A stretch of 5,489 bases of DNA. It comes from an uncultured Clostridia bacterium. GTDB taxonomy: Bacteria > Bacillota_A > Clostridia > Christensenellales > Aristaeellaceae. The DNA lies in assembly GCA_945871545.1 (NCBI GenBank), contig CAMBWJ010000148.1:1-5489 (forward strand). The letters run 5' to 3'. The notes beneath the pieces are model-generated. The model searched no databases, had not been told where the DNA came from, and saw only the letters and a list, made by a program, of their open reading frames with translations. A program made the position numbers and the translations under genes. Below are positions 5,039 to 5,489 of the stretch, piece by piece (position 1 is the first letter of the stretch; each line of letters opens with the position of its first letter).

Positions 5039-5489
5039 TTATGCAATTCCCAGCGCCGGATTGAGGGACAGATTTCCGGTGCAAAGGTTTGGCAGAGAGG
5101 GGTGCGTCAGGTCGCACAGCCGCCCGGTGTGGACGATTTGGATTCCGGGCAGGTGCAGCAGATCCTCGGGCCGCATCAGCGACGGAGCCTTGGGCAGAAC
5201 TACCGCGCCGCAGTTCTCCAGCATCCCGGCGACAAACTGGGAGCAGAAGCAGCGCCCGTCGCGCTCCAGCTCCCTACCCGCGTGGCAGCACAGCAGTCCG
5301 GCGACGGAGTAGCGGTAGCGCGCCGCATCCGAAAGCATCGCCTCGATCTCTTCGCGGAGGCGGCGGTGGGTTGCATCGTCCACCTGCAGCTTGAGCAGCG
5401 CGCAGGGCATGTAGCGGTGCAGGTCGTAGTAGCCGCCGCACAGCTCCTCGCACACCAGACCGGCGGGCAAGGGAAGGGAAGTGTACCTG
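5039..5489 (-). CDS. C-terminal part of a probable permuted papain/NlpC-P60-like cysteine hydrolase, hypothetical
   Basis: The frame is open from the right edge (first whole codon 5488-5486) to TAA at 5041-5039, giving 149 visible residues. The real start is outside the window, so the TTG at 5470 is not taken as a start. The layout resembles uncharacterised Firmicutes proteins of the YiiX/NlpC-P60-like permuted type. A Gly-rich GGYYDLHRY stretch comes first, then a strand (CALLKLQVDD), a helix (REEIEAML) and YRYSVAGLL. FCSQFVAGMLENCG follows, with the candidate nucleophile Cys encoded at 5243-5245. After it come RPEDLLHLPGI and a VHTGRL strand. In permuted members the catalytic His lies N-terminal to the Cys, here beyond the edge. 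A tail of about 22 residues follows the usual end of the domain. No signal or membrane segment is visible. Coding is supported by the coherent fold pattern and the convergent terminator; the function is unknown and the family call is from memory of the pattern. Confidence 0.65.
   Translation of the reverse strand, partial: RYTSLPLPAGLVCEELCGGYYDLHRYMPCALLKLQVDDATHRRLREEIEAMLSDAARYRYSVAGLLCCHAGRELERDGRCFCSQFVAGMLENCGAVVLPKAPSLMRPEDLLHLPGIQIVHTGRLCDLTHPSLPNLCTGNLSLNPALGIA

Noticed and set aside
3387..5117. A 576-codon open frame on the minus strand, spanning the kinase gene, its promoter region and its terminator
   Set aside because: Long stop-free antisense frames are expected opposite GC-rich genes. 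The product is low-complexity, rich in His, Arg, Val and Ala, with no family motif. The + strand frame has complete FGGY motifs, an SD and a terminator.

Overview
The window is GC-rich with strong Shine-Dalgarno sequences (AGGAGG / GGAGG), tight same-strand gene packing and a YclM-like (clostridial/bacilli type) aspartokinase. Together these suggest a high-GC member of the Firmicutes, probably a clostridial lineage. That placement is an inference from gene style and protein resemblance; no rRNA or other marker gene is present.

Left region (1-3327, + strand): the 3' end of an M20-type amidohydrolase, then dapA, dapB and an aspartokinase gene. Spacings are 22 nt, a 4-nt overlap, and 14 nt, so this reads as one operon of the aspartate/diaminopimelate/lysine pathway. 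Aspartokinase makes aspartyl phosphate. DapA condenses aspartate semialdehyde with pyruvate, and DapB reduces the product to tetrahydrodipicolinate. The M20 enzyme could remove the acyl group later in an acetylase-type DAP route. The asd, acyltransferase, aminotransferase and dapF genes are not in the window.

Middle (3328-3485): a 158-nt intergenic region, AT-rich compared with its flanks. It carries a good sigma-A-type promoter, a bulged 15-bp inverted repeat, a second TATAAT-like element and a ribosome-binding site. No intrinsic terminator for the lysine operon is visible here.

Right region (3486-5489): a complete, apparently single-gene FGGY-family sugar kinase on the + strand, closed by a strong hairpin-plus-T-run terminator. 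Converging on it is the 3' part of a minus-strand gene that resembles the C-terminal half of a permuted papain/NlpC-P60-like cysteine hydrolase of unknown role.

Most of the window is ordinary housekeeping metabolism. I see no mobile element, CRISPR array, RNA gene or clearly new multi-gene system. The points worth a second look are the intergenic palindrome between two -10-like elements, the altered substrate-loop motif of the orphan FGGY kinase, the non-E. coli-like allosteric site of DapA, and the partial cysteine-hydrolase-like protein.
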